Assembly (NCBI RefSeq): GCF_932526225.1
Contig: NC_064042.1
Coordinates: 9,272,540-9,336,539, forward strand
Direction of reading: 5' to 3'
Length of the DNA stretch: 64,000 nucleotides
DNA from: Nematostella vectensis
Taxonomy: Eukaryota > Cnidaria > Anthozoa > Actiniaria > Edwardsiidae
Shown one piece after another: positions 15,201-25,500 of the stretch; the stretch's first letter is position 1, and each line of letters opens with the position of its first letter. The notes under the pieces were generated by a model. The model did no database searches and had not been told where the DNA came from. It saw only the letters and a list, made by a program, of their open reading frames with translations. Both the position numbers and the translations under genes were made by a program.

Positions 15201-15810
15201 ACAAGCGCATGGCATACTCCCCAGCATCTTGAGGCTGCACGTTCTTGATGATCAGTGTAATGGGGTTGAACGTCGCTGTACTGATGCTGTACCGAGATTT
15301 AAAATCGGTGAAAACTACTGGAGTTGGAGGGGATCCGTCCATCAATACCCCAATCTTAACACTCTTGAATTGAATATCAGCCACACGAACAGATATCGTA
15401 GCCGGTGGGGTAATGTCCCAGTACCAGCTCACATTATAGTTTAACGTCCCTTGCAGTAATTTGGTGATGTCTTCGGGCTTGGAAGTAATACGCATTGCAC
15501 CTACAAGGGCAGTATGACGCAAATTTAATCCCATAAACTTTTTGAGGTGATCATATGGCAAATGAATTGTTATACATCAAAAGAGACATTATCAAGACGT
15601 TATCGTAGTTGATGTCTGAAGAGTTATTTAGCTTTATTTGTAGCCATTATCTCTGGTGACGTACTTCAGTTAACACCAATATAGATAAGCATTTAACATG
15701 TCCAATTTATTTTTGTTAAATAAGAAGTTCACGTTCTTAGTTCACGTACATGCAAGTGTGTTGATACTGAAGATGATCGCGAAAAACCACATCCATCTAA
15801 ACCCGGACAT
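9227..15810 (-). CDS. Receptor copy A: Ig-domain receptor with ITAM/ITIM-like tail, short form
   Basis: Predicted exons in transcript order: 15750-15810 (signal peptide, MSGFRWMWFFAIIFSINT), 15144-15500 (V-like), 13861-14109 (Ig2), 12827-13342 (Ig3+Ig4), 12431-12688 (Ig5), 11592-11852 (Ig6), 10588-10701 (transmembrane, AVVVAILVLVIIGLIAYV), 10012-10033 (micro-exon), 9884-9989, 9227-9820 (tail and stop). They total 2538 nt, 845 aa. Ig2, Ig4 and Ig6 show Cys...Trp...YxC; Ig3 and Ig5 keep the cysteines but lack the Trp; the V-like domain has DAGEYAM where a cysteine is expected. The tail has SYENI-x8-VYQSL (Tyr 763 and 776), QYASL (791), and SEYQEL plus SCYEQI (821 and 834). The X, SEA and 5' FN3 exons are deleted. 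The leftover FN3 half has no acceptor, so I assume Ig6 splices straight to the transmembrane exon, which keeps frame. It is probably a cell-surface recognition or adhesion receptor. Confidence 0.85.
10119..10354. mobile_element. Foldback MITE-like element in copy A, micro-exon/TM intron
   Basis: The ends are inverted repeats of about 35 bp: TAGTTCCATGAAATATTCAT then CCCCCC..TTGAGGG on the left, and CCCTCAATGG..GGGGG then TATGGATATTTTCTGGAACTA on the right. The inside has three diverged CTGGAATTCCCAACC-type subrepeats. Orthologous insertions lie at 17439-17676, 34070-34312, 42864-43105 and 54258-54500, so insertion predates the gene duplications. Confidence 0.75.
11081..11345 (-). repeat. Tandem array of duplicated FN3 splice donors (copy A)
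   Basis: About seven units of about 40 bp. On the minus strand each resembles the last bases of the FN3 exon plus its donor (CCACAG then GTACGTGTGCTAGTCACGTG). Several units keep a good GTACGT or GTATGT donor; others are decayed. The frame from FN3 stays open through the array. Units also carry TCACGTGAC E-boxes. Matching arrays: 18384-18650 (B), 35027-35248 (C), 43811-44080 (D), 55216-55485 (E). Confidence 0.8.
11332..11542 (-). pseudogene. FN3 exon remnant in copy A
   Basis: The 3' two-thirds of the FN3 exon (TMRARVLAGRSRDW ... YEVEVTVSV) survive with the donor. At about 11542 the sequence jumps directly into the intron next to Ig6. The acceptor and first third of the domain are missing, so the domain cannot fold if included. 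Confidence 0.85.
11944..12395. mobile_element. MITE in Ig5/Ig6 intron of copy A
   Basis: Terminal inverted repeats CATACCGTTAATGATCTA at the left and its complement (with one extra T) at the right. The subterminal regions are filled with repeated TAATAAACGCCCC and AAGAACGCCTCC motifs. No coding capacity. It is present at the same place in every copy. Confidence 0.8.
14110..15143. other. Copy A intron between V-like and Ig2 exons
   Basis: A 1034-bp AT-rich intron. It carries a GC-rich MITE-like element at 14848-14998 and a decayed, partly open minus-strand stretch near 14280-14400 whose frame is broken in copies B and C. No extra exon is supported. Confidence 0.6.
14848..14998. mobile_element. 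MITE-like element related to the 63-bp repeat (copy A)
   Basis: The ends are imperfect inverted repeats (AGGCGCGTACACAGGG and, inverted, AGGCACGTACCTAGGA). The inside holds one diverged unit of the 63-bp minisatellite (CCATACGATACCTATGACTG). Copies: 28986-29136, 38456-38605, 49096-49246. Confidence 0.65.
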
Positions 15811-16525
15811 CTTCGGTAGCCACCCGGAAAAAATGTCCACACACAAAAGTATATAAATTCTCAGACTCATAGGGTTCGATTAATAAGGCATTCTTCCATG
15901 CATGGTCAGTTTCTCTTATTGTTTGAAAGGACACCCGTCGGGAAGTAGAGTGAATTGTGCATCTGCTCTAAACATACGCTTTGAATATACTATAAGTGCA
16001 AAATTTAGCTTTTTGATGGTAGATAATCAGTTCAATGTGTTTATCTGGTGTTTTTGTATGGATTATTACTCATAAATTTGTCGTTTGTAGCACGATCATA
16101 ATATTTATTTGTGTTCCCTAAATATGTGTATATTCATGGTTCTTGTTATAAGCCCTACATATTATCGGCTTCCCTCACTCTGTTCCTCTTAAAACCGACC
16201 CTCAAACACCCTCCCTCCCCCTCATAGATGACCATTAGCACCCAGCACCCGGGTTGTCATCTCAATCGAATCCTGGCATGTTTTGCCAAAATGAGATAAG
16301 CAACTCATTCCCAATAAGCCTCCCCTCCTCCAATTAAGGAAATTATGGTAGCAATCAATTCCTAGCGAGTTTCACCTCGTGGATTTCGCCAGTATTTACA
16401 AAATAGGAGGTACTGGGACTAAAAGCTACCAGAATGGCGGCAACTGTACCGACATACAACATATAACATTAACATTAACATAAATCTATACACTCGGATA
16501 AGCAAACGTCTCTATCAATTATAAT
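15811..16525. other. Spacer A-B with promoter of copy A
   Basis: Upstream DNA of copy A. A TATA-like TTTATATAC on the minus strand (about 15849-15858) lies some 45 bp before the start codon; copies B, C and D have lost it by point changes. At about 16335 the upstream sequence, shared with B, C and D until there, jumps directly into the 3' flank of copy B. The 116-bp repeat element and the relic signal exon found in other spacers are therefore absent here. Confidence 0.6.
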
Positions 16526-19500
16526 TTATTGTTTATGTAACGTGCTTGTTGTTTTATTCGGGCCAATCTGCTCATAACCCGAATACGAGACGGCAGCTCT
16601 GTCCAACTCCTGGTACTCACTCCCACTTTTCAATGAACCCACTCCCCTCTCGTCCCTATCACCAGGCATGGTCGCTATGCGTGTCCCAAGATTCAACGAG
16701 GCGTACTGCGCATTCTCGCTCTGTTGTTTTATTGTCTGCAGAGATTGGTATACTGTTGGTGGTAAACCTCGTTTTCTTATGTTCTCAAAGCTTGCCTCGC
16801 CTTTGTGACAAGCGTTGTTAGTTGCCACCTTGCCTGTCGTGCCAACGATGGCATTATTTTGCTGATTGGCCAGAATGTCAGAATCACGTGACGGAAACCC
16901 ACCCATGGCTCCGTATTGCGTGATATTGTCCCCTTGCGTTACGGTTGCACTCTGCTCATTGGCCACAGAATGATGACCACGTGGTGTTGTGTCCTCCGAG
17001 GCGTGTTGCGTGAAATTTCCCCCTTGCGTGACGTCCTCGTAGTTTGGGATGTTGTCACGCATGGCATCCTGAGCTACCTGGTATTCCATGGCTTTATTCT
17101 GTGCTTGGTAGTTAAACGAAGTCCCTTGCATTGGTATTTGCTATAACAAACAATCAAAATAAGAGAAATGTTCAACCAATATAAGAATTGAGCACAAGGT
17201 TACTTCAGGTGAGAAGCCTGTGTTATCAGCATGCTCGAGAGTTCTGCAAAACAAAAACATTACCGTCAGCCGCCAGTCATAGTTGTCTGTTGAGCAGTTT
17301 TCAATATCACTGAAATAATCCATATGTTTACCTGTCTCTTTTTGACTTTTTTCCTAAGAGAAAAAATAAAAAAAACAAAGTCAAAATTGATCCTTTATTC
17401 CGATAAGCTTTCATCTACAGGCGCGTAGCTAAAATGTGTAGTTCCATGAAATATCCATACCCCCCTTATTGAGGGTGTCGGAGGTACGACCCCCACACCT
17501 CTGGAATTCCCAACCCCCGGTAAAAATATAAATACAGTAAATGTTAAGGAAAAGAGGCATTTGACCCCCCCCCCCCCTCCTCACCTGGAAATTCCTGGGC
17601 GTTTGAACCCCCCACCCCCCTGGAATTTCCAATCCCCTCAGTGGGTGGGGGGGTATGGATATTTTCTGGAACTATACAATACCGCCAAAAAGTGGGTTAT
17701 CATCTCATATTGAAGGCTCGTCAAATATTCAACATTTTCCATATGATACTACTGCTACTGCGATGATACCTCTTCCCACATCGGCCTATAAAATAATTTC
17801 AATGCTCGCGGATTTTTTAATTAACCCAATTTTCGACTGTAGAACACGGAGTCTTGATAGTTCGCATGATTGTCAAAGAGTATGTGTGCCTTATATTACC
17901 AAACTCACCTGCTCGTTTTAGCCACATGACGTAGGCTATCAGCCCAATGATGACCAAGACCAAGATGGCGACCACCACAGCGAGACCAACAATGGCCGAG
18001 TCCTGGCCCCCAATCTTGACGGCTAAAAACAAAGAAAAGTCTTTATTGTTACCACGACAGCCAGAACAATGACATCATGATATTCATTATTACTCAGTAG
18101 CAGATCTATGGAGAGGGTTCAGGGCCTTAACCCCCCCCCCCCTCCCTCTTGGGCCCCCAAGTGACTTGTGTCATAGTTTTTACGAAAATTTAGGGTTACC
18201 TCCCCAAACCAGCCAACCAGCCAACCACCACCACAACCTTGGCAAAAAGCCAGATCCGCCCCTTGGCCCTGTTACCATCTATCTCATCATTTCATCATCT
18301 CCACCCTTTTCCTCAACCATCGTCATTAATTACATCGGCACAATCAACATCATCATTATCACTCTCGTCATCGCCATCACGTATTTAGCACACGTACCTG
18401 TGGGTGGTACTGAGGATCTCGTGACTAGCACACGTACCTGTGGGGGTGGTACTGATGGTCACGTGACTAGCACACATACCTGTGGTGGTTGTACTGAGCA
18501 TCACGTGACTAGCTTACGTACTGTGAGGGTGGTACTGATGGTCACATGACTAGCACACATACCAGTGGGGGTTGCACTGAGGATCACGTGACTAGCACAC
18601 GTACTGTGGGGGTGGTCCTGATGATTAGCACACGTACCTTTGGGGGTGGTCCTGATGTACACCGTGTCACGCCTCGTGTCTCCCCGCACCGACACGGTGA
18701 CCTCCACCTCGTACAGAGTGTCAGGCTCAAGATCATCCAACACGCACGACAGCGAGGCTGAACTACTAGAGCCTGACGACGTCACCCAGTCACGTGACCT
18801 CCCAGCTAGGACCCTAGCACGCATCGTGCACTGGACTTCACTAGATGGGTTCAACCACGTGACTGTTATGCCGTCTTGCGTAGGTATGACGTCATCTATT
18901 GTGGGAAACGGATCAGGTACCGCTGAAAAAAGCGCAGAACTGACACTTCATAACTGGGCAAAATCCCATTTTTAACGGAAGTCATAACATTATATTTCTA
19001 CTCACATTGCAGCGATTGAATGCTACCAGGGTCAATGTTGAAGTTGTATTTTGTGGCATGTTCGAGTAACTGTTGCTTAAAGAATGCAGGTGGATCTAAC
19101 ACATTACCCATTAGAGTGTACATCACATCGACTACGACACTTCCAGACCTGCACCATAATAGGCAGTAAGCGATAGCCTATTTAGAATAGGACTAAATCA
19201 CCCTAAATGCTTCCACACAATTCATTGTTCATAGACTTGATTTAAAATTTAAACGTTACCTGAATGTGATATTGAAGTCGCGCAGGCAAGAATCCAGTGT
19301 GTCGACAACCTGTGGCCCAACGTCAAAAGATAATTAATCTCCCCCTTATCCATATCTTGTACTGATTTAAATAACGCTTACCAATTGGTTTATATTCCGC
19401 CAATCTGCGGAGCTCACGTTACGTCTTCCATCCACAATCATAATCTCTCTGTTTAGTATCTTGAAAGACATGACGGTCTTCGTGACTTTACCTGTAAAGT

Positions 19501-22500
19501 ATCAATTTCAACCAACACTAGCACAAATATAGTATCAAAGAGTAGGCACGTACACAAGGGTGTGTACAGGGTTCCCGCACCCTCCCCCTTTAAAGGATCT
19601 TCAAATTCTATCCTTTTCCCATATGACACCTATGACTGTTTTCCCTACCCCTTTAAAGGATCTTCAAATACTATCCTTTTCCCATATGACACCTATGACT
19701 GTGTACCCTCCCCCTTTAAAGGATCTTCAAATACTATCCTTTTCCCATATGACACCTATGACTGCGCACCCTACCCCTTTAAAGGATCTTCAAATACTAT
19801 CCTTTTCCCATATGACACCTATGACTGTTTTCCCTACCCCTTTAAAGGATCTTCAAATACTATCCTTTTCCCATATGACACCTATGACTGTGTACCCTCC
19901 CCCTTTAAAGGATCTTCAAATACTATCCTTTTCCCATATGACACCTATGACTGTGCACCCTCCCCCTTTAAAGGATCTTCAAATACTATCCTTTTCCCAT
20001 ATGACACCTATGACTGCACACCCTCCCCCTTTAAAGGATCTTCAAATACTATCCTTTTCCCATATGACACCTATGACTGTGCACCCTCCCCCTTTAAAGG
20101 ATCTTCAAATACTATCCTTTTCCCATATGACACCTATGACTGTGTACCCTCCCCCTTTAAAGGATCTTCAAATACTATCCTTTTCCCATATGACACCTAT
20201 GACTGTGTACCCCTCCCCCTTTAAAGGATCTTCAAATACTATCCTTTTCCCATATGACACCTATGACTGTGTACCCACCCCCTTTAAAGGATCTTCAAAT
20301 ACTATCCTTTTCCCATATGACACCTATGACTGCGCACCCTACCCCTTTAAAGGATCTTCAAATACTATCCTTTTCCCATATGACACCTATGACTGTTTTC
20401 CCTACCCCTTTAAAGGATCTTCAAATACTATCCTTTTCCCATATGACACCTATGACTGTGTACCCTCCCCCTTTAAAGGATCTTCAAATACTATCCTTTT
20501 CCCATATGACACCTATGACTGTGTACCCTCCCCCTTTAAAGGATCTTCAAATACTATCCTTTTCCCATATGACACCTATGACTGTGTACCCTCCCCCTTT
20601 AAAGGATCTTCAAATACTATCCTTTTCCCATATGACACCCATGACTGTGTACCCTACCCCTTTAAAGGATCTTCAAATACTATCCTTTTCCCATATGACA
20701 CCTATGACTGTGTACCCTACCCCTTTAAAGGATCTTCAAATACTATCCTTTTCCCATATGACACATATGACTGTGCACCCTCCCCCTTTAAAGGATCTTC
20801 AAATACTATCCTTTTCCCATATGACACCTATGACTGCGCACCCTCCCCCTTTAAAGGATCTTCAAATACTATCCTTTTCCCATATGACACCTATGACTGT
20901 GTACCCTCCCTCTTTAAAGGATCTTCAAATACTATCCTTTTCCCATATGACACCTATGACTGTACACCCTCCCCCTTTAAAGGATCTTCAAATACTATCC
21001 TTTTCCCATATGACACCTATGACTGTGCACCCACCCCCTTTAAAGGATCTTCAAATACTATCCTTTTCCCATATGACACCTATGACTGTGTACCCTACCC
21101 CTTTAAAGGATCTTCAAATACTAACCTTTTCCCATATGACACCTATGACTGTGCACCCTCCCCCTTTAAAGGATCTCCAAATACTATCCTTTTCCCATAT
21201 GACACCTATGACTGTGCACCCTCCTCCTTTAAAGGATCTTCAAATACTATCCTTTTCCCATATGACACCTATGACTGTGTACCCTCCCCCTTTAAAGGAT
21301 CTTCAAATACTATCCTTTTCCCATATGACACCTATGACTGTGCACCCTACCCCTTTAAAGGATCTTCAAATACTATCCTTTTCCCATATGACACCTATGA
21401 CTGTGTACCCACCCCCTTTAAAGGATCTTCAAATACTATCCTTTTCCCATATGACACCTATGACTGTGTACCCTACCCCTTTAAAGGATCTTCAAATACT
21501 ATCCTTTTCCCATATGACACCTATGACTGCGCACCCTCCCCCTTTAAAGGATCTTCAAATACTATCCTTTTCCCATATGACACCTATGACTGTGTACCCT
21601 ACCCCTTTAAAGGATCTTCAAATACTATCCTTTTCCCATATGGCACCTATGACTGTGTACCCTCCCCCTTTAAAGGATCTTCAAATACTATCCTTTTCCC
21701 ATATGACACCTATGACTGTGTAACCTCCCCCTTTAAAGGATCTTTAAATACTATCCTTTTCCCATATGACACCTATGACTGTGTACCCTACCCCTTTAAA
21801 GGATCTTCAAATACTATCCTTTTCCCATATGACACCTATGACTGCACACCCTCCCCCTTTAAAGGATCTTCAAATACTATCCTTTTCCCATATGACACCT
21901 ATGACTGTGTACCCTACCCCTTTAAAGGATCTTCAAATACTATCCTTTTCCTATATGACACCTATGACTGTACACCCTACCCCTTTAAAGGATCTTCAAA
22001 TACTATCCTTTTCCCATATGACACCTATGACTGTGTACCCTCCCCCTTTAAAGGATCTTCAAATACTATCCTTTTCCCATATGACACCTATGACTGTGCA
22101 CCCTACCCCTTTAAAGGATCTTCAAATACTATCCTTTTCCCATATGACACCTATGACTGTGCACCCTCCCCCTTTAAAGGATCTTCAAATACTATCCTTT
22201 TCCCATATGACACCTATGACTGTGCACCCTCCCCCTTTAAAGGATCTTCAAATACTATCCTTTTCCCATATGACACCTATGACTGTGCACCCTACCCCTT
22301 TAAAGGATCTTCAAATACTATCCTTTTCCCATATGACACCTATGACTGTGTACCCTACCCCTTTAAAGGATCTTTAAATACTATCCTTTTCCCATATGAC
22401 ACCTATGACTGTGCACCCTACCCCTTTAAAGGATCTTCAAATACTATCCTTTTCCCATATGACACCTAAGACTGTGCACCCTACCCCTTTAAAGGATCTT

Positions 22501-25500
22501 CAAATACTATCCTTTTCCCATATGACACTTATGACTGCGTACCCTACCCCTTTAAAGGATCTTCAAATACTATCCTTTTCCCATATGACACCTATGACTG
22601 CGCACCCTACCCCTTTTAAGGATCTTCAAATACTATCCTTTTCCCATATGACACCTATGACTGTGTACCCTCCCCCTTTAAAGGATCTTCAAATACTATC
22701 CTTTTCCCATATGACACCTATGACTGTGCACCCTCCCCCTTTAAAGGATCTTCAAATACTATCCTTTTCCCATATGACACCTATGACTGTGCACCCACCC
22801 CCTTTAAAGGATCTTCAAATACTATCCTTTTCCCATATGACACCTATGACTGTGCACCCTCCCCCTTTAAAGGATCTTCAAATACTATCCTTTTCCCATA
22901 TGACACCTATGACTGTGTACCCTCCCCCTTTAAAGGATCTTCAAATACTATCCTTTTCCCATATGACACCTATGACTGTGCACCCTCCCCAGACAATCCA
23001 GGGTAGCGCTTGAAAAGAATACCATTTCATTCAGGTGTCCAAAGAAGAAGGGGGGGGGGGGGGTGTTCCGGGCCTCACCCTGCCCATGTGACGAGATGAG
23101 TTCGACTCCGGTTGACCCCTTCGTTCGTTGGTAGTTAAGACGAAGGTTTCAAATTTTATGTGTGCGTTTGTGCCATTGAAAGTCTCTAGAGGGATTAGTG
23201 CCCTATTACCAGCGTTAAGGATGCCTATTTGAGCTTGATTGTCCCGTGGTCATTAAATGAATTACTCTCGATCCCACCCTGCGTTTGTCTCTAGAAACAC
23301 CCCTGCATTTGTACCATTTAAAACGTTCTAAAGCTTCCCATACTCTTAATTAATCAGTTCGTCTGCTCAAAGAGCATGTTGTTTTGCCTGAAGGCTAATG
23401 ACATATAATTATATACTAACCCAAGTAGAAGATGACCTTCTCTTGGGGATAATCGTCGACCCAGCATGTGACGTTTTCTCCGTGTTTAACACCGATCGCG
23501 TATGTGGCATTCTTGCGTCCCTGTTGGCTGTTTGGAAAGCTGACGATCGAGGCTCTACCGGTGCTGCACGTAAAATCCGGGCTTTCATCAAGGTCTGTTT
23601 CCATGGTGATGTTGACACTTGAAGTCCCCTTTTTAGGGCATAATTGAAGAGGCTTGATAAACCTTATATCTGAGGAAAAATGAGAACGTGGGAAGTTTTT
23701 ATGCATAGCTCTTTCTGGTATTCAATATCCTGGATATACCAGCAGTGTCTCGAATATTTCGTTATGTTGCGCGCCCTTTATTCGCCGTTTAGTCAAACGC
23801 AGTTGTAGAAACTTTAAGGTTGTACGTACTTTACAATGATCCTTGAAATGTAAACTAATCACGCTATTTTATTAAGAAAGTTGCGACATCTTCAAAACAG
23901 CAACTAGCCGCGACAGAAGGTGGCCTTGTAAATCCGTAAATGAGTTCTAACAGTGGTCTTACAAATACTTATTCATGGCTAACGTAAAAAGCCAGAGTTA
24001 TTTTCAGAAAGGGTTTAGTTTTATTTACAGATTTTATTTTTTCGTCGTTTTCTGGTGTGACGGGCATTTCTGTGATAGTTTTGAATTTGCCACCCAGAAA
24101 GGTCACGTGATCTCTTAGCGCAAATCTCCTATTGTTTTGAAGTGAATGGTGGTCTAATCAGAAATCCACACACATGTGCTTACATTTGTAAGTGACATTG
24201 ATCCAATGTGAGGTAGACGTGTTCTTGCAGACAGCTTCATTAGTCGCAATACATCTGTAGCTGCCTGCGTCGTTTTTCTTTGACAGAACAAGCATCGGCC
24301 CACTGTGATACCATCCTTCAAAGCCTTGTTTGTACCAAGTCGCGTTTGGAACTGGTGAGCCAGTGACGTTACACATTAACTTGGCTGGATGGCCCTCCAT
24401 AATCGTAACCTCGCTTGAGGGAAACTCGGCAACCAACGGAGGCACTGTGCAATGCAAATTTATAGAAAATAGCGAGTATGGTAAGCCACAATTATACCAC
24501 TACATATGTTCACGATTATATATAACACATACCGTAAATGATCTAATAAACGCCCCCTATCTAAAGAACGCCTCCTGTCTAATGAACGCCCCCCTAAACT
24601 CACATAAGTTTGCAATGATCGCCCCTCTAATAAACGCCCCACTCTATTTAACGGCCCCCTCCCCACCGTCCATCCCAGATTAAAAACAAACTACATAGGA
24701 ATTTCAGTAATATCAATTTAATTAGCCTGGGTTTGACTTCTACTGAGTGAGAATTGCTTAATGTCAAGAATAGCCCGCTACGCAGTCTATAATTCAACGT
24801 GTGATCTGACTGAGACTAGAACCCCACTGCACTTGGGTTTGTTATATTGTTATAGTTTGTAAAAAAACGCTCCTCTCTAATAAACGCCTCCTATCTATTA
24901 AGCCACCCTCCCCCCCACCCTCGGACCATCGAAATTTAATTAACGCCCCGGTCGTTCGCTAGATCATTAACGGTATGTTCGGTACGAAATTAAACTTCTC
25001 CTTTCATCATACCTGATGCGAAAATGCTAATATCTGCTTCCTCCCCCTTCCCCGCGGTATTGCTAGGAATGCAAGTGAAGTTATTCCAGCCAGGCCTCTC
25101 CAGGGTAACTAGAAAAATACCAGCCTCACTCGCGTGTAGATGCTCTTCATCCAAGGCAAGAGAGTGCGTCACGTCGGAGGGTTTGCCGTCAGCAGAGCAG
25201 GTCAACAGGACAATGTCGCCAACGCATCCGAGGGTGAAATTGGACACAAGGGTCGTGTTTTCTGGTTTGTCTGTAGAGTAAAGAGGATTGGACTTCAAAA
25301 AGGCAAGTATATTTAGCCTTCTTTCTCACTTCCATTGAAGCTTCTTTTCATAAGAAAAAAAGGACAGAAAAGAAAGACTTCTTCTTTGCTTGACGTCGAT
25401 ATACTCACAAATAACATCTAGTGAGGCCGTTTTCACTAGGTGCGCGCTCAGGCTTTTAGCGGCAAAATAACAGCAACAAAAAGCAACTTATTCAGGGCTA

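Noticed and set aside
19560-23013. Very long plus-strand reading frames (up to 969 codons) of a 21-residue repeat
   Set aside because: They only reflect the 63-bp period in an intron of a minus-strand gene. More than one frame is open at once, and there is no non-repeat domain, signal peptide or splice support.
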